From contig MGSF01000002.1 of NCBI GenBank assembly GCA_001798715.1, forward strand, positions 1-36,592: a DNA stretch of 36,592 bases, in the 5' to 3' direction. The position numbers and the translations under genes are program-made. Source of the stretch: Deltaproteobacteria bacterium RIFCSPLOWO2_02_FULL_50_16. Its GTDB lineage: Bacteria > UBA10199 > 2-02-FULL-50-16. Below are positions 1-8,033 of this stretch, piece after piece; positions within the stretch are counted from its first letter, which is position 1; each line of letters starts with the position of its first letter. Below the pieces are notes generated by a model that worked only from the letters and a program-made list of their open reading frames with translations, was not told the DNA's origin and did not search any database.

Positions 1-12
1 CCAGGCTTGGGA

Positions 13-68
13 CGGCTAGAAAAATCAATGGCATAGAGGCAGTAAGGTGATTGATTTTTCTAAAGCCG
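13..68. repeat. Long imperfect hairpin downstream of hemG/hemY
   Basis: CGGCTAGAAAAATCAAT at 13-29 pairs with ATTGATTTTTCTAAAGCCG at 50-68, giving about 17 bp with a two-base bulge and a 20-nt loop. It lies 72 bp past the stop of the protoporphyrinogen oxidase gene. It could be a transcript-end structure or part of an element cut by the window edge. The rest of 1-139 shows no gene. Confidence 0.6.
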
Positions 69-139
69 CTCAAGAAAAGTTATTCCCCATTACTCCATTT
101 ATTGTTCAATATGGCTTTGCACTTAATTGACGACACGCC

Positions 140-1489
140 CTAATCAGCGGCAATAGTTTGAATGGCATAGGCCACCGTTTTGGACATGCTGATCCCCCCC
201 CAATAATTCCCCGCCAGCCGTACTGAAGGGTAGGAGGCCAGGGAATCCTTGATGGATTTTAGAATTTTCTCATAACCCAGTGTATATTGAGGGATGGCCT
301 TGGCATGGCGCCGCATTTGGATGATGTGGGGAGGATTTTTTAGTTGAAGAATATCTTTGATTTCATCACAGACAATTTTTTGGATGACAGCCTCATCCGC
401 CATGGCCCCATCGCGGTAATGAGCCCCGCCGACGTAAACGGTGAGATAATGAAAATCCTTGTCATGAAAGAGTGAGGGGAAGGTGCTGGAATTCCATAGG
501 GCCCCCAAAATTTTCCTCTTTTCAAGGGAGGGAAGAAGGATCCCAAAACCATCGAAGGAAAATGACTCTTGACGGGACACCTTCAGATGTACCGTGACAA
601 CCGGGGCATAATCAATCTTTTCTAAAAGGCGCGATGCCTCGGGAAGGGATCTTTGAAGGATCTTGGCGGTCACATAGGCCGGGGTTGTGAGAAAGAGCCT
701 TTTGGTTTCATAGGCGGCCCTGTCCGTGATGACTTGGAGGGTGTCCCCACCAGGAATGATGTCTACGACCTTCTCCGAGAAGTGGATCTTGTCTGCCCCA
801 ATCTTTTCTAGGGCCCTGTGAAAAATAGACTCCAATCCATCTTTTAGTTGGTAAGATTGGGGAGAGGCCTTGGCCGTCTTTCTTTGGGCCATGAGATAGC
901 GGATAAGAGAGGTACTTTGCACCTCGGCCTCGGCCATGGTGGGAAAGGCCGATTTGAGGGATAAATTTTTGGCATCACCCGCAAAGATCCCGGAGACAAA
1001 GGGATCCGCAAAATAGTCGGCTATTTCATGGCCAAAATGACGGGCAAAAAAATCCCACACCGATTCGTCTTCTTTTTTCCCTTGAGGCACATAAAAAATC
1101 TCTGAGAGAAAGCGCAGACGCCCCTTGAATGAGAGGGCCTTTGTCGTCAACATTTCTGGGGGTTTGAGGGGGAGGCGCGTCATAACCCCGTTTTTAAGAA
1201 TATAGCGATTTTGGGCAGCAGGACTGGGTTTGAGTATCTCCGAATGCAGGTCGAGGACCTTGAGGAGATCTAAAATATCAGGGGGTTGATCGATAAAGGA
1301 ACTTGGTCCAAATTCAAAACAGGCCTCAGGGGTGAGCTGCGTCTCGACCTTGCCCCCCAATCGTGCGGTAGCCTCAAGGAGGCAAAAAGAATAAGATTTT
1401 TTCAAGAGGGAGACCGCTATCGTCATACCGGCAAGCCCGCCGCCCACGATCAGATGATCCAGCACGTCTTTATTTTTTAGAAGATTCAT
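140..1489 (-). CDS. hemY: Protoporphyrinogen oxidase (FAD-dependent, HemY/PPO type)
   Basis: This flavoenzyme family oxidises protoporphyrinogen IX to protoporphyrin IX, the step before iron insertion in protoheme synthesis. The N-terminus carries the dinucleotide fold VGGGLAGMTIA followed by an acidic strand end (LLEA) and LGGKVET, typical of the amine oxidase/PPO superfamily. FEFGPSSF and the C-terminal LAGNYWGGISM, which closes the FAD site, also fit. The length of 449 residues is usual. The ORF track starts at 1531, but ATG 1487-1489 (MNLLKNKD) has GGAGAAG just upstream and begins right before the FAD fold, so I chose it. It follows the Crp/Fnr-like gene by 60 bp on the same strand and is probably co-transcribed. 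The family has an oxygen-dependent subtype; the electron acceptor here cannot be read from sequence. Confidence 0.9.
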   Translation of the reverse strand: MNLLKNKDVLDHLIVGGGLAGMTIAVSLLKKSYSFCLLEATARLGGKVETQLTPEACFEFGPSSFIDQPPDILDLLKVLDLHSEILKPSPAAQNRYILKNGVMTRLPLKPPEMLTTKALSFKGRLRFLSEIFYVPQGKKEDESVWDFFARHFGHEIADYFADPFVSGIFAGDAKNLSLKSAFPTMAEAEVQSTSLIRYLMAQRKTAKASPQSYQLKDGLESIFHRALEKIGADKIHFSEKVVDIIPGGDTLQVITDRAAYETKRLFLTTPAYVTAKILQRSLPEASRLLEKIDYAPVVTVHLKVSRQESFSFDGFGILLPSLEKRKILGALWNSSTFPSLFHDKDFHYLTVYVGGAHYRDGAMADEAVIQKIVCDEIKDILQLKNPPHIIQMRRHAKAIPQYTLGYEKILKSIKDSLASYPSVRLAGNYWGGISMSKTVAYAIQTIAAD

Positions 1490-1549
1490 GCAATCTTCTC
1501 CATCTTCCCTACACCGGGATCTTGGTGTCAAATGTTTTCGTGGGGGGCT

Positions 1550-1903
1550 TTAGGATTTGGATTCTTCGATCAAATCGTGCACCAGGGTCTTGGGGAAAAA
1601 GAGGACCTCCACATCGGTTTTGGCCGTACACGTAGAACAATAGGGGGTTTCTTTAATAAGATGACACAGGCCAATGGTTTGACCCTTGGGGGTTGTCTCG
1701 TGGGGAAAGGTAACATTTCCCCGAGTGACTAAATAAAAACCATAGGGCATATGCCCCTCATAAAAAAGAACTTGTCCCTTCTTATATTGAAGCGTTTCTC
1801 CTTGGGGGACTAATTTGGAGATATGATCCCTTACTTGCTGACAGGTTGATATCTCCTCAGAACTATGTTGACAACAACAGTTGAGATGACTACACTTGAC
1901 CAT
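1550..1903 (-). CDS. Crp/Fnr-like sensor domain protein without DNA-binding domain
   Basis: The 117-residue protein matches the cyclic-nucleotide-binding beta-roll of Crp/Fnr regulators, with YKKGQVLFYEGHMPYGFYLVTRG typical of the family (split here as YKKGQVLFYEG and GFYLVTRGNV). It stops after the roll, where the long dimerisation helix and the HTH would follow; about 200 or more residues would be normal. No HTH coding is visible in the 60 bp before the next gene, so I see no simple frameshift. It is cysteine rich: C4, C9, C10, C11 and C21 at the N-terminus and YCSTC near residue 88, reminiscent of Fnr iron-sulfur ligands. No clear Shine-Dalgarno sequence precedes ATG 1903. It may act as a redox, metal or ligand sensor working through a partner. 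Context is haem synthesis downstream and the Moco operon divergent. Confidence 0.7.
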   Translation of the reverse strand: MVKCSHLNCCCQHSSEEISTCQQVRDHISKLVPQGETLQYKKGQVLFYEGHMPYGFYLVTRGNVTFPHETTPKGQTIGLCHLIKETPYCSTCTAKTDVEVLFFPKTLVHDLIEESKS

Positions 1904-1969
1904 TTTAAATAATCTACATGTTTGTTTTTTAAGGGAAATGAGGCGGATCAGCCTCTTGTCTGATTCTTA

Positions 1970-2215
1970 TCATAAAATTATCTGATGGACTTCACGGCTA
2001 TCATCGGATAAGTAGCTTCTTTGGCTTTTTAAGATAAAACCTCGAGCGGTCTTCCCTAAGAAATCACATGAAGTGATGAGATGGGCTGCCGCCTGTGGGT
2101 CAAATTGGAAACGATTTGGCCTCCCGACCCCGTCTTGGCAAGAGATCTCAGGATCCCCTTGCCGGATAGGGTGAATTGGAAAGAGGATGATGAACCTCCC
2201 CCTTCTCACCGACAC
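1970..2215 (-). CDS. Doubtful small ORF in the moaA upstream region
   Basis: This is an 81-codon minus-strand ORF with a GTG start that lies inside moaA on the other strand. The C-terminal half (from FQFDPQAAAHLI to VHQIIL) reads like ordinary protein, but I recognise no family and see no better start after the GTG. It lies 66 bp upstream of the Crp/Fnr-like gene on the same strand, with a small hairpin GAGGC/GCCTC at 1939-1954 between them. It could be a real small gene, a truncated remnant or chance. If it is not coding, 1904-2186 is simply the divergent regulatory region between the Crp-like gene and moaA. Confidence 0.25.
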   Translation of the reverse strand: MSVRRGRFIILFPIHPIRQGDPEISCQDGVGRPNRFQFDPQAAAHLITSCDFLGKTARGFILKSQRSYLSDDSREVHQIIL

Positions 2216-3185
2216 CTTTGGGCGTACGCTCAGTTATCTTCGCATCTCAGTGACAGATCGCTGTAATTTTCGCTGTGTTTACTGCCTTCCGCCGGAGGGG
2301 ATCCCCCTCCTTCCTGGAAAAGACATCCTCTCCTTTGAGGAAATATTAAGGATTTCCAGTCTCTATTTAAAAATGGGGGGAGAGAGGATTCGTCTGACGG
2401 GGGGAGAGCCGCTTCTTCGGAGGAATATTGTCGATCTTGTGTCCGGGTTGTCCCGATTACCGGGGCTCAAAGATTTTTCCTTGACGACCAATGGATATTA
2501 TCTCGAAGATTTTGCAGGATCCCTGAAGGAGGCGGGATTGCAGCGTGTTAATATTAGTCTCGATAGCCTTTATCCCGACCGTCTGGCTCAACTCACCTCT
2601 TGTCGTGAATTCAAGAAAATCTGGCGAGGTATTGAAAAGGCCCTTGATATGGGTTTGCGGACTAAAATCAATGTCGTGGCCCTCAATGGTTTAAAGAAAG
2701 AGGAAATTATCGCCTTTGGTTGGATGGCCAAAAAATATCCCTTGGAGGTTCGGTTTATTGAATTTATGCCGCTGTGCGGGACGGGTTGGCATCCCGAATG
2801 GGTCCTTCCCCTTTATCGAGTAAAGGAGGTTGTTGAGAGGCATTTTTCGCTCAAGTCCCTTCCGCGCCGTCGTGAGGTGGCCGAATCCTATGAGATTCAA
2901 GATGGAAGGGGCAGGATTGGATTTATCGCCTCGATGACCGAACCCTTCTGTCACGATTGCTCTCGCCTGCGATTGACGTCGGACGGTAAACTCCGCCCCT
3001 GCCTTTTTTCTAATATCGAAGTGGATTTGAAAACTCAGATGCGCCGGGGGGCCACGGATGAGACATTAAAAGGATTGCTCTCCCGCGCCGTTTTTTTGAA
3101 ACCCATGGGTCATGGCATTGGAGATGTGCATCATTCCTCAGTAGATCCCCAGGCCTTGCCGAGCATCCGTTTTGTAGGAGGTTAA
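2187..3185 (+). CDS. moaA: GTP 3',8-cyclase MoaA
   Basis: MoaA is a radical-SAM enzyme that rearranges GTP to 3',8-cyclo-GTP, the first step of molybdopterin synthesis. The radical-SAM cluster motif is present as CNFRCVYC near residue 27, with LTGGEPLLR after it. The second cluster is supplied by CHDCSRLRLT and a further Cys in LRPCLF near the C-terminus. The chain ends in VGG, matching the conserved MoaA GG tail, and 332 residues is the family length. AAAGAGG sits directly before an ATGATG pair, so the start may be 2187 or 2190. It opens the Moco operon, with two bases between its stop and the moaCB start. Confidence 0.97.
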   Translation: MMNLPLLTDTFGRTLSYLRISVTDRCNFRCVYCLPPEGIPLLPGKDILSFEEILRISSLYLKMGGERIRLTGGEPLLRRNIVDLVSGLSRLPGLKDFSLTTNGYYLEDFAGSLKEAGLQRVNISLDSLYPDRLAQLTSCREFKKIWRGIEKALDMGLRTKINVVALNGLKKEEIIAFGWMAKKYPLEVRFIEFMPLCGTGWHPEWVLPLYRVKEVVERHFSLKSLPRRREVAESYEIQDGRGRIGFIASMTEPFCHDCSRLRLTSDGKLRPCLFSNIEVDLKTQMRRGATDETLKGLLSRAVFLKPMGHGIGDVHHSSVDPQALPSIRFVGG

Positions 3186-3187
3186 AG

Positions 3188-4093
3188 ATGATTTCCACAG
3201 AAAATAAAATCATGACACTGAGAAGGGCCAAGGCCCAAGCCGTTCTGAGGGCCACGCCCCAGCTGATCGACATCCTCAAATCACGAAAGGGACCCAAGGG
3301 GGATGCCTTGGAGGTGGCCAAGACGGCAGGAATCCTCGGGGCCAAGAGGACATGGGAGATCATTCCCTATTGCCATCCCTTGCCCTTGGATCAGGTGACG
3401 ATTGATTATGAGATCCATGAAGACCGTGTTGTCATTATAGCCCAGGCGACGGCCGTTTGGAAAACGGGGATAGAAATGGAGGCCCTGGTGGCGGCCCAAA
3501 TCGCGGCCACCACTTTATTTGATATGCTCAAGCCCGTTGATAATAATATGGAGATAGGCGAGATCAAGATCTTGGAAAAAACGGGGGGAAAGTCTAGTTT
3601 TAAAGAAGAGCTTCCAAGGGATTTTAAGGTCGCTGTGATTGTGACCTCGGATGGGACCTTTCAGGGGATTCGCAGGGACAAATCGGGTCAGATCATCAGG
3701 GAAAAATTGGCGGGTTTTGGAATTGTTGATTGTGAATATCTGGTCCTGCCGGATGAGAAGGAAAAAATCAGACAGGCCCTGTTGGGCTTCTACGAGAAGA
3801 GATTTCATTTAGTCATCACGACAGGAGGGACGGGTCTGGGGCCAAGGGATGTCACTGTGGAGGCGACACAAGAGGTGATTGATCGGGTGGTTCCCGGGAT
3901 TATGGAGGCGGCGCGCTCTTTTGGACAACAGAGGACTCCGTATTCGATGCTTTCCCGGGGTCTGGCAGGTCTCAAGGGGCAAATGCTCATCGTCAACCTG
4001 CCGGGGTCTTCCAGGGGGGCCCAGGAATCCCTGGAGGCCATCTTTCCGGGGCTCTTGCATAGCTACAAAATGATGGCCGGTGGAGGTCATTAG
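3188..4093 (+). CDS. moaCB: Fused MoaC-MoaB molybdenum cofactor protein
   Basis: Residues 1 to about 140 are MoaC (cyclic pyranopterin monophosphate synthase): TLRRAKAQAV, IPYCHPLPL, GIEMEALVA and the active-site loop DMLKPVD, where most MoaC proteins read DMCKAVD. The lysine and aspartate are kept. Residues from about 145 to 301 are a MoaB/MogA-type domain with TTGGTGLGPRDVT and LPGSSRGAQESL, expected to adenylylate molybdopterin before metal insertion by MoeA. Such fusions are known in some bacteria. The gene starts two bases after moaA, preceded by GGAGG, and its TAG stop overlaps the GTG of the next gene (TAGTG), suggesting translational coupling. Confidence 0.95.
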   Translation: MISTENKIMTLRRAKAQAVLRATPQLIDILKSRKGPKGDALEVAKTAGILGAKRTWEIIPYCHPLPLDQVTIDYEIHEDRVVIIAQATAVWKTGIEMEALVAAQIAATTLFDMLKPVDNNMEIGEIKILEKTGGKSSFKEELPRDFKVAVIVTSDGTFQGIRRDKSGQIIREKLAGFGIVDCEYLVLPDEKEKIRQALLGFYEKRFHLVITTGGTGLGPRDVTVEATQEVIDRVVPGIMEAARSFGQQRTPYSMLSRGLAGLKGQMLIVNLPGSSRGAQESLEAIFPGLLHSYKMMAGGGH

Positions 4094-4851
4094 TGGATGC
4101 GACCTTGTGGTCATTGACGCCCTTGTTTTTTTTGACCGCCCTCGTCTATTCCATGGCTGGTTTTGGCGGGGGATCGACTTATTTGGCCCTCTTGGCCCTT
4201 TTTGGCCTGCCTCATACGGTGATTCCGAAGATAGCCCTGATTTGTAATCTTGTTGTGGTGACGGGCAGTCTTTATTATTTCTCTAAGACAAGGCAATTGT
4301 CATTAAAACACGTCCTGCCTTTTGCCCTCACCTCCATCCCTTTTGCCTATGTGGGAGGATGGATACCCTTAAGTGAGGGGGTGTTTTTACTTATTTTGGG
4401 ATTTTCTTTGGGAATCGCCGGACTACGATTGCTGTTTTTGCAGAAAACTTTCCAGAGAAGTCATGAAATGGGCTGGAAATCTATTTGGGGAATAGGACTC
4501 TTCGTGGGGGCCCTCTTGGGATTTGTCTCGGGGCTCGTGGGGATTGGAGGCGGTATTTTTCTGTCGCCCCTCCTCTTTTTTTTGGGTTGGGGCAATGCCC
4601 GGCAGATCGCAGCCTCGTCTAGTTTTTTCATTTTTGTCAATTCCTTGGCGGGCCTTTGGGGTCACTGGGCCAAAGAAGGGCTTCTGATAGGGATTGAGGA
4701 TTTCATCCCTTTGATTCTGGCCGTTTTCCTGGGAGGGCAGATCGGGTGTCGTCTTAGTATGGATTGGATTTCGCTTAAAGGACTGCAAAAGGTGACGGCG
4801 GTGATTATACTCTTTGTCTCAATGAGGATCTTTTGGATGGCATTAATATGA
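4093..4851 (+). CDS. TauE/SafE (DUF81) family membrane permease
   Basis: This 252-residue hydrophobic protein has about eight predicted membrane segments in two repeated halves. Each half has a glycine-rich loop of the family, AGFGGGSTYLALL near residue 24 and SGLVGIGGGIF near residue 153. TauE/SafE proteins move small sulfur-containing or organic anions such as sulfite or sulfoacetate. The GTG start overlaps the moaCB stop, and the stop overlaps the moeA start (ATGA). It is therefore embedded in the Moco operon and very likely made together with it. The substrate is unknown; an oxyanion or sulfur compound linked to Moco is an inference from position only. Confidence 0.88.
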   Translation: MDATLWSLTPLFFLTALVYSMAGFGGGSTYLALLALFGLPHTVIPKIALICNLVVVTGSLYYFSKTRQLSLKHVLPFALTSIPFAYVGGWIPLSEGVFLLILGFSLGIAGLRLLFLQKTFQRSHEMGWKSIWGIGLFVGALLGFVSGLVGIGGGIFLSPLLFFLGWGNARQIAASSSFFIFVNSLAGLWGHWAKEGLLIGIEDFIPLILAVFLGGQIGCRLSMDWISLKGLQKVTAVIILFVSMRIFWMALI

Positions 4852-6074
4852 TTTCGGTACAAGAGGCCAAGGACATCTTGAGTCGGGAAATGAGGGTGGG
4901 GCCCAAGGACCCTGTCCCCTTGAGACAATCCTATGATCGTGTCTTGGCGGAAGATCTCTATGCCCCCTGGGATTCCCCCCCCTTTGCGTCATCTGCTATG
5001 GATGGATATGCCCTTCGTATTGAAGATGTTCACAATGTTTCCGAAGGGCGACCTGTTTTTTTAAAAGTTATTGACGTGCTTCCTGCCGGTGTCCAACCCT
5101 CAAAAAAAATAGGGGAGGGAGAGACGATCAGGATCATGACGGGGGCCATGATTCCCGAAGGGGCCACGGCCGTTGTGGCTCAAGAGGATGTGTCACAAGC
5201 CGAGGAGAATAAAATCAAGATTATCAGAAAAATTCTTGTCCAGTGCCATATTCGTCAACAGGGTGAAGAGCTAAAAAAGGGGGATTGTGCCTTGAGACGG
5301 GGGACCCACCTCAATGCCGGGACCTTGGGCTTTCTGGCCTCCTTGGGATTTCAAGAGATCCCCGTTTTTGCCTCACCCCGGGTTTCCGTTTTACCGACGG
5401 GGAGTGAGCTGATAACGGACCCCAAGGACTGGGCCCCCGGAAAGATCTTTGAGAGTAATTCATCCGCCCTGGAAGCGGCCCTCAAAGAGATCTTGATCGA
5501 GCCCAAGATCTATTCCCCTATTCCCGATGATGCCGATATTTTATTATCCCATCTAAAAACGGCCTTGACCGAGAGTCATTGCGTCATCCTCACGGGGGGT
5601 GTTTCAGTAGGGGTCTTTGATCTGGTCAAGGATCTGCTTTTAAAACTCGATGTCCAGTTGTTGTTTTGGAAGGTTTCTCAAAAACCCGGCAAGCCTCTTT
5701 ATTTTGGCCGTCGCGGCAATACATTTGTCTTTGGCCTACCGGGGAATCCGGCCGCCAGCCTGATTTGCTTTTATGAATACGTACGGCCTCTTCTATTAAG
5801 GTGGTTGGGTTACCAGGATGTCTTTTTGACGGAGGCCCGGGCGCGATTGACACAGCCCCTTTATAAAAAGGCAGGGCGGACCCACTTTATACGGGCCTTG
5901 GCGGTTCAGCGTGGGGATGATTTGTGGGTGGATCCGGTCGGGGGGCAGGATTCTCACCTGATGCAATCCTTTGCGGAGGCCAATTGTCTTATTGTGGTTC
6001 CTTCAGAAACAACGGAGTTGCATAGGGAAGAAAGGGTAATGATCCATTGGCTTCCCGCAAGGGGGATGATGTGA
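4848..6074 (+). CDS. moeA: Molybdopterin molybdenumtransferase MoeA
   Basis: MoeA inserts molybdate into adenylylated molybdopterin. The protein shows SSAMDGYAL in the N-terminal domain, IMTGAMIPEGA, LPTGSEL, LTGGVSVGVFD and FGLPGNPAASLICF, all standard for the family, and has 408 residues. The ORF track starts at a TTG (4833), but ATG 4848 overlaps the upstream TGA as ATGA and begins MISVQEAKDIL, the usual MoeA N-terminus, so I chose it. The stop overlaps the GTG of moaD (GTGA). Confidence 0.95.
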   Translation: MISVQEAKDILSREMRVGPKDPVPLRQSYDRVLAEDLYAPWDSPPFASSAMDGYALRIEDVHNVSEGRPVFLKVIDVLPAGVQPSKKIGEGETIRIMTGAMIPEGATAVVAQEDVSQAEENKIKIIRKILVQCHIRQQGEELKKGDCALRRGTHLNAGTLGFLASLGFQEIPVFASPRVSVLPTGSELITDPKDWAPGKIFESNSSALEAALKEILIEPKIYSPIPDDADILLSHLKTALTESHCVILTGGVSVGVFDLVKDLLLKLDVQLLFWKVSQKPGKPLYFGRRGNTFVFGLPGNPAASLICFYEYVRPLLLRWLGYQDVFLTEARARLTQPLYKKAGRTHFIRALAVQRGDDLWVDPVGGQDSHLMQSFAEANCLIVVPSETTELHREERVMIHWLPARGMM

Positions 6075-6316
6075 ACATCTCTGTATTGCTTTTTGCGGGT
6101 CTTCGGGAACGCTTTCGTCGCTCAAAAATGGATATCGAGGTCCCCCCCGGCGCGACGGTAGCCGAAGTCTTTGGTTTTATTGCCCATGATCCGGAAGAGG
6201 CCAAGCAACTTTTGCGCTGCACCTTGTGCGCCGTCAATCAAAATCATGTTTCCAAGGATGTGGTTTTATCTGAAGGGGATGAGTTGGCCTTGATTCCTCC
6301 AGTTGCGGGGGGCTAA
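6071..6316 (+). CDS. moaD: Molybdopterin synthase sulfur-carrier subunit MoaD
   Basis: An 81-residue ubiquitin-fold protein beginning VNISVLLFAGLRERF and ending in the essential di-glycine VAGG. The terminal glycine is adenylylated and then thiocarboxylated, and gives sulfur to MoaE. The ORF track begins at an upstream TTG; GTG 6071 overlaps the moeA stop and has a purine-rich GGGGGATGAT just before it, so I prefer it. The activating enzyme MoeB is not in this window. The next gene, moaE, is the partner subunit. Confidence 0.93.
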   Translation: MNISVLLFAGLRERFRRSKMDIEVPPGATVAEVFGFIAHDPEEAKQLLRCTLCAVNQNHVSKDVVLSEGDELALIPPVAGG

Positions 6317-6326
6317 AGAGTTTTTC

Positions 6327-6761
6327 ATGATGATTCACATTGCCATAACGCAAGAAGCCATCGATCTCAACCGTGAAATCTCTTCCTCATTTCATGGTTC
6401 CTGCTGTGGAGCCTATGCCTGGTTTGCGGGGGTCGTCCGAGAGGAAAATGAGGGGCAATCGGTTGTGGGGATCGACTATGAATGTTACGAGGCCATGGCC
6501 AAAAAGGAGTTGGACAAGATCTTTTCGGAGGCCCAGAAGGAATGGGGGATTCACGAAGGGCGCCTTATTCATCGGGTGGGTTATCTTAAAAAAGGGGAGG
6601 TGAGTTTATTTGTCGGCGTGACCTCACCCCACCGCAGGGAGGCCTTTTCTGCCCTACAGTATGTCATTGATGAACTCAAAAAACGTGTGCCCCTCTGGAA
6701 AAAGGAATATTACGAAGCCGGCCATCAGGAATGGATCTCTTGTCATCATGGTCATGGATAA
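6327..6761 (+). CDS. moaE: Molybdopterin synthase catalytic subunit MoaE
   Basis: MoaE converts cyclic pyranopterin monophosphate to molybdopterin using sulfur from MoaD. Family signatures are GAYAWFAGVVRE, YECYEAMA, HRVGYLKKGE, SPHRREAFSAL and the C-terminal lysine-rich KRVPLWKKE that carries the catalytic lysine. The length of 144 residues is standard. The ORF track starts at a TTG inside moaD. ATG 6327 has AAAGAG at six bases distance and gives the normal N-terminus; ATG 6330 is an alternative. The ten-base gap after moaD is the largest in the operon. The end overlaps the mobA start. Confidence 0.95.
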   Translation: MMIHIAITQEAIDLNREISSSFHGSCCGAYAWFAGVVREENEGQSVVGIDYECYEAMAKKELDKIFSEAQKEWGIHEGRLIHRVGYLKKGEVSLFVGVTSPHRREAFSALQYVIDELKKRVPLWKKEYYEAGHQEWISCHHGHG

Positions 6762-7344
6762 AATCGCTGTTATTCTTGCCGGGGGAAAGAGCCAACGTTT
6801 TGGGGGAGACAAGGTTTTTGTCCCTTTTCGTGGAAAACCGATTATCAACGTTCTCATAGAAATTTTGTCCTCGGCCCATTTCGAGGTTGTCCTTTCGGGG
6901 TCCAAAGAGGGACTGTCGTCGTTGTCCCTCCCGGTGATTGAAGACCAAGATCCTTTTTTGGGACCTTTGGTTGCCCTTCAGGGGATTCTTTCCCACCTTG
7001 ACGACTCCAAAATACTTTTGACGGCGTGTGACATGCCTTTTCTGAAAAAAGAGATTATAACGCTCTTGTGGGATCGGGGACGGGATCAGGATGTCGCGAT
7101 CTTGACGGATCGAGACAGGCCCTGCCCCCTCCCCGGTGTTTATTCAAGGAAAATACTGCCGACCCTGCGACAATTGATAAAATCCGGACGGCGAGATTTA
7201 AAGTCCCTCTTAGACTCTAAGGCCACGGTGTCCCTCCTTCCCGAAGGGGATTGGAGAACGCTAGACTCCGAGGGGCAGTCCCTTTGGAATATCAATACCG
7301 TTGAAGATCTTCACAGGATAGAAAATCGCCTTCAGCGTCTTTGA
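6754..7344 (+). CDS. mobA: Molybdenum cofactor guanylyltransferase MobA
   Basis: MobA joins GMP from GTP to Mo-molybdopterin, making the bis-MGD type cofactor used by DMSO-reductase family enzymes. The N-terminus has the nucleotidyltransferase loop ILAGGKSQRFGGDK, followed by LGPLVAL, the metal-binding CDMPFL and NINTVED, all diagnostic. It has 196 residues. The ORF track starts at 6661, but ATG 6754 begins MDKIAVILAGG and overlaps the moaE stop; ATG 6748 is also possible. As last gene of the operon, it suggests the cell uses guanylated Moco enzymes, none of which is in the window. Confidence 0.93.
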   Translation: MDKIAVILAGGKSQRFGGDKVFVPFRGKPIINVLIEILSSAHFEVVLSGSKEGLSSLSLPVIEDQDPFLGPLVALQGILSHLDDSKILLTACDMPFLKKEIITLLWDRGRDQDVAILTDRDRPCPLPGVYSRKILPTLRQLIKSGRRDLKSLLDSKATVSLLPEGDWRTLDSEGQSLWNINTVEDLHRIENRLQRL

Positions 7345-8021
7345 GGCCCCACGGGGGGATTGGGTCGTGGGGCGGGGGGACGTCCCCTTTTTAGAGGGGG
7401 TTTGGGTTTGTCAAAACCATAGTGGGTGACGGGCAGATTGCCATTTGAGTCCGTGACCTCGATCATGTAGCCCGTCTGATCTTCCCATCGTCTTAAGGCC
7501 CTTTCAATCAGGGGTTGGTTCATCGACCAGAGCATTTGATGTTCGCCCTCAAGGGTCTGGGAACTAAATAAGGTATAACCGATCGAAAAGGTCTGAAAAC
7601 CCGTCTCATCGGGCCCCCCCCAAATGATATAGCTCGTGGGTTCTTGAATGCGTATATGAACGGGATTGTCGGGATCATGGGCGGTGCGTAAGAAACCGAT
7701 GACGCCCAGATTGAGGCGAAACGTCCAGAGGGGTTCCTTGACCTTTTTCAAGATCAACATCAATTCATCTAGAAAGGTTTGTTGCTCCAGATTCTTTTTC
7801 TCAAAACGTTTGGAGGCGTTATAGGTGATGATTTCCAGATTGTCGGGGACCACGACCCCAAAAAAGGCCCTCAGGAAATTAAAGACCTGTTCAAAAAACC
7901 AGACATTATTTTCCTGGGAGGTCATGTGGGAGAAGTCCATGTGGGAATGAAATCCCCAGGAACCCACAATGGCCCCCTTGTCCGTGCATTCCGAAAAATA
8001 GTCGTCAAGACCCGTGAGCAT
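7332..8021 (-). CDS. Hypothetical protein with proline-rich C-terminal tail
   Basis: I do not recognise this 229-residue protein. It is soluble, with no signal peptide or membrane segment. The main part (1 to about 205) has a mixed alpha/beta look with GVVVPDNLEIITYNASKRFE and WGGPDETGFQTFSIG. The last 25 residues are a Pro/Arg-rich tail (KPPLKRGRPPAP and onward) that overlaps the 3' end of mobA by 13 bp. An in-frame stop lies directly upstream of ATG 8021, so this is the furthest possible start. No Shine-Dalgarno sequence is present, but a good promoter is placed so that the mRNA would be almost leaderless (see 8034-8062). It is divergent from the hotdog thioesterase gene. Confidence 0.65.
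   Translation of the reverse strand: MLTGLDDYFSECTDKGAIVGSWGFHSHMDFSHMTSQENNVWFFEQVFNFLRAFFGVVVPDNLEIITYNASKRFEKKNLEQQTFLDELMLILKKVKEPLWTFRLNLGVIGFLRTAHDPDNPVHIRIQEPTSYIIWGGPDETGFQTFSIGYTLFSSQTLEGEHQMLWSMNQPLIERALRRWEDQTGYMIEVTDSNGNLPVTHYGFDKPKPPLKRGRPPAPRPNPPVGPQRR
7346..7373. terminator. GC-rich hairpin after mobA
   Basis: GCCCCACG (7346-7353) pairs with CGTGGGGC (7366-7373), two bases after the mobA stop. No T-run follows on the plus strand, so this is at best a weak or Rho-assisted end of the Moco transcript. It also encodes part of the proline/arginine-rich tail of the convergent gene. Confidence 0.35.
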
Positions 8022-8033
8022 ATATTAAGGGAC

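Noticed and set aside
1904-2186. Moco riboswitch upstream of moaA
   Set aside because: The region has small hairpins, but I could not recognise the conserved Moco RNA core. A covariance search would decide it.
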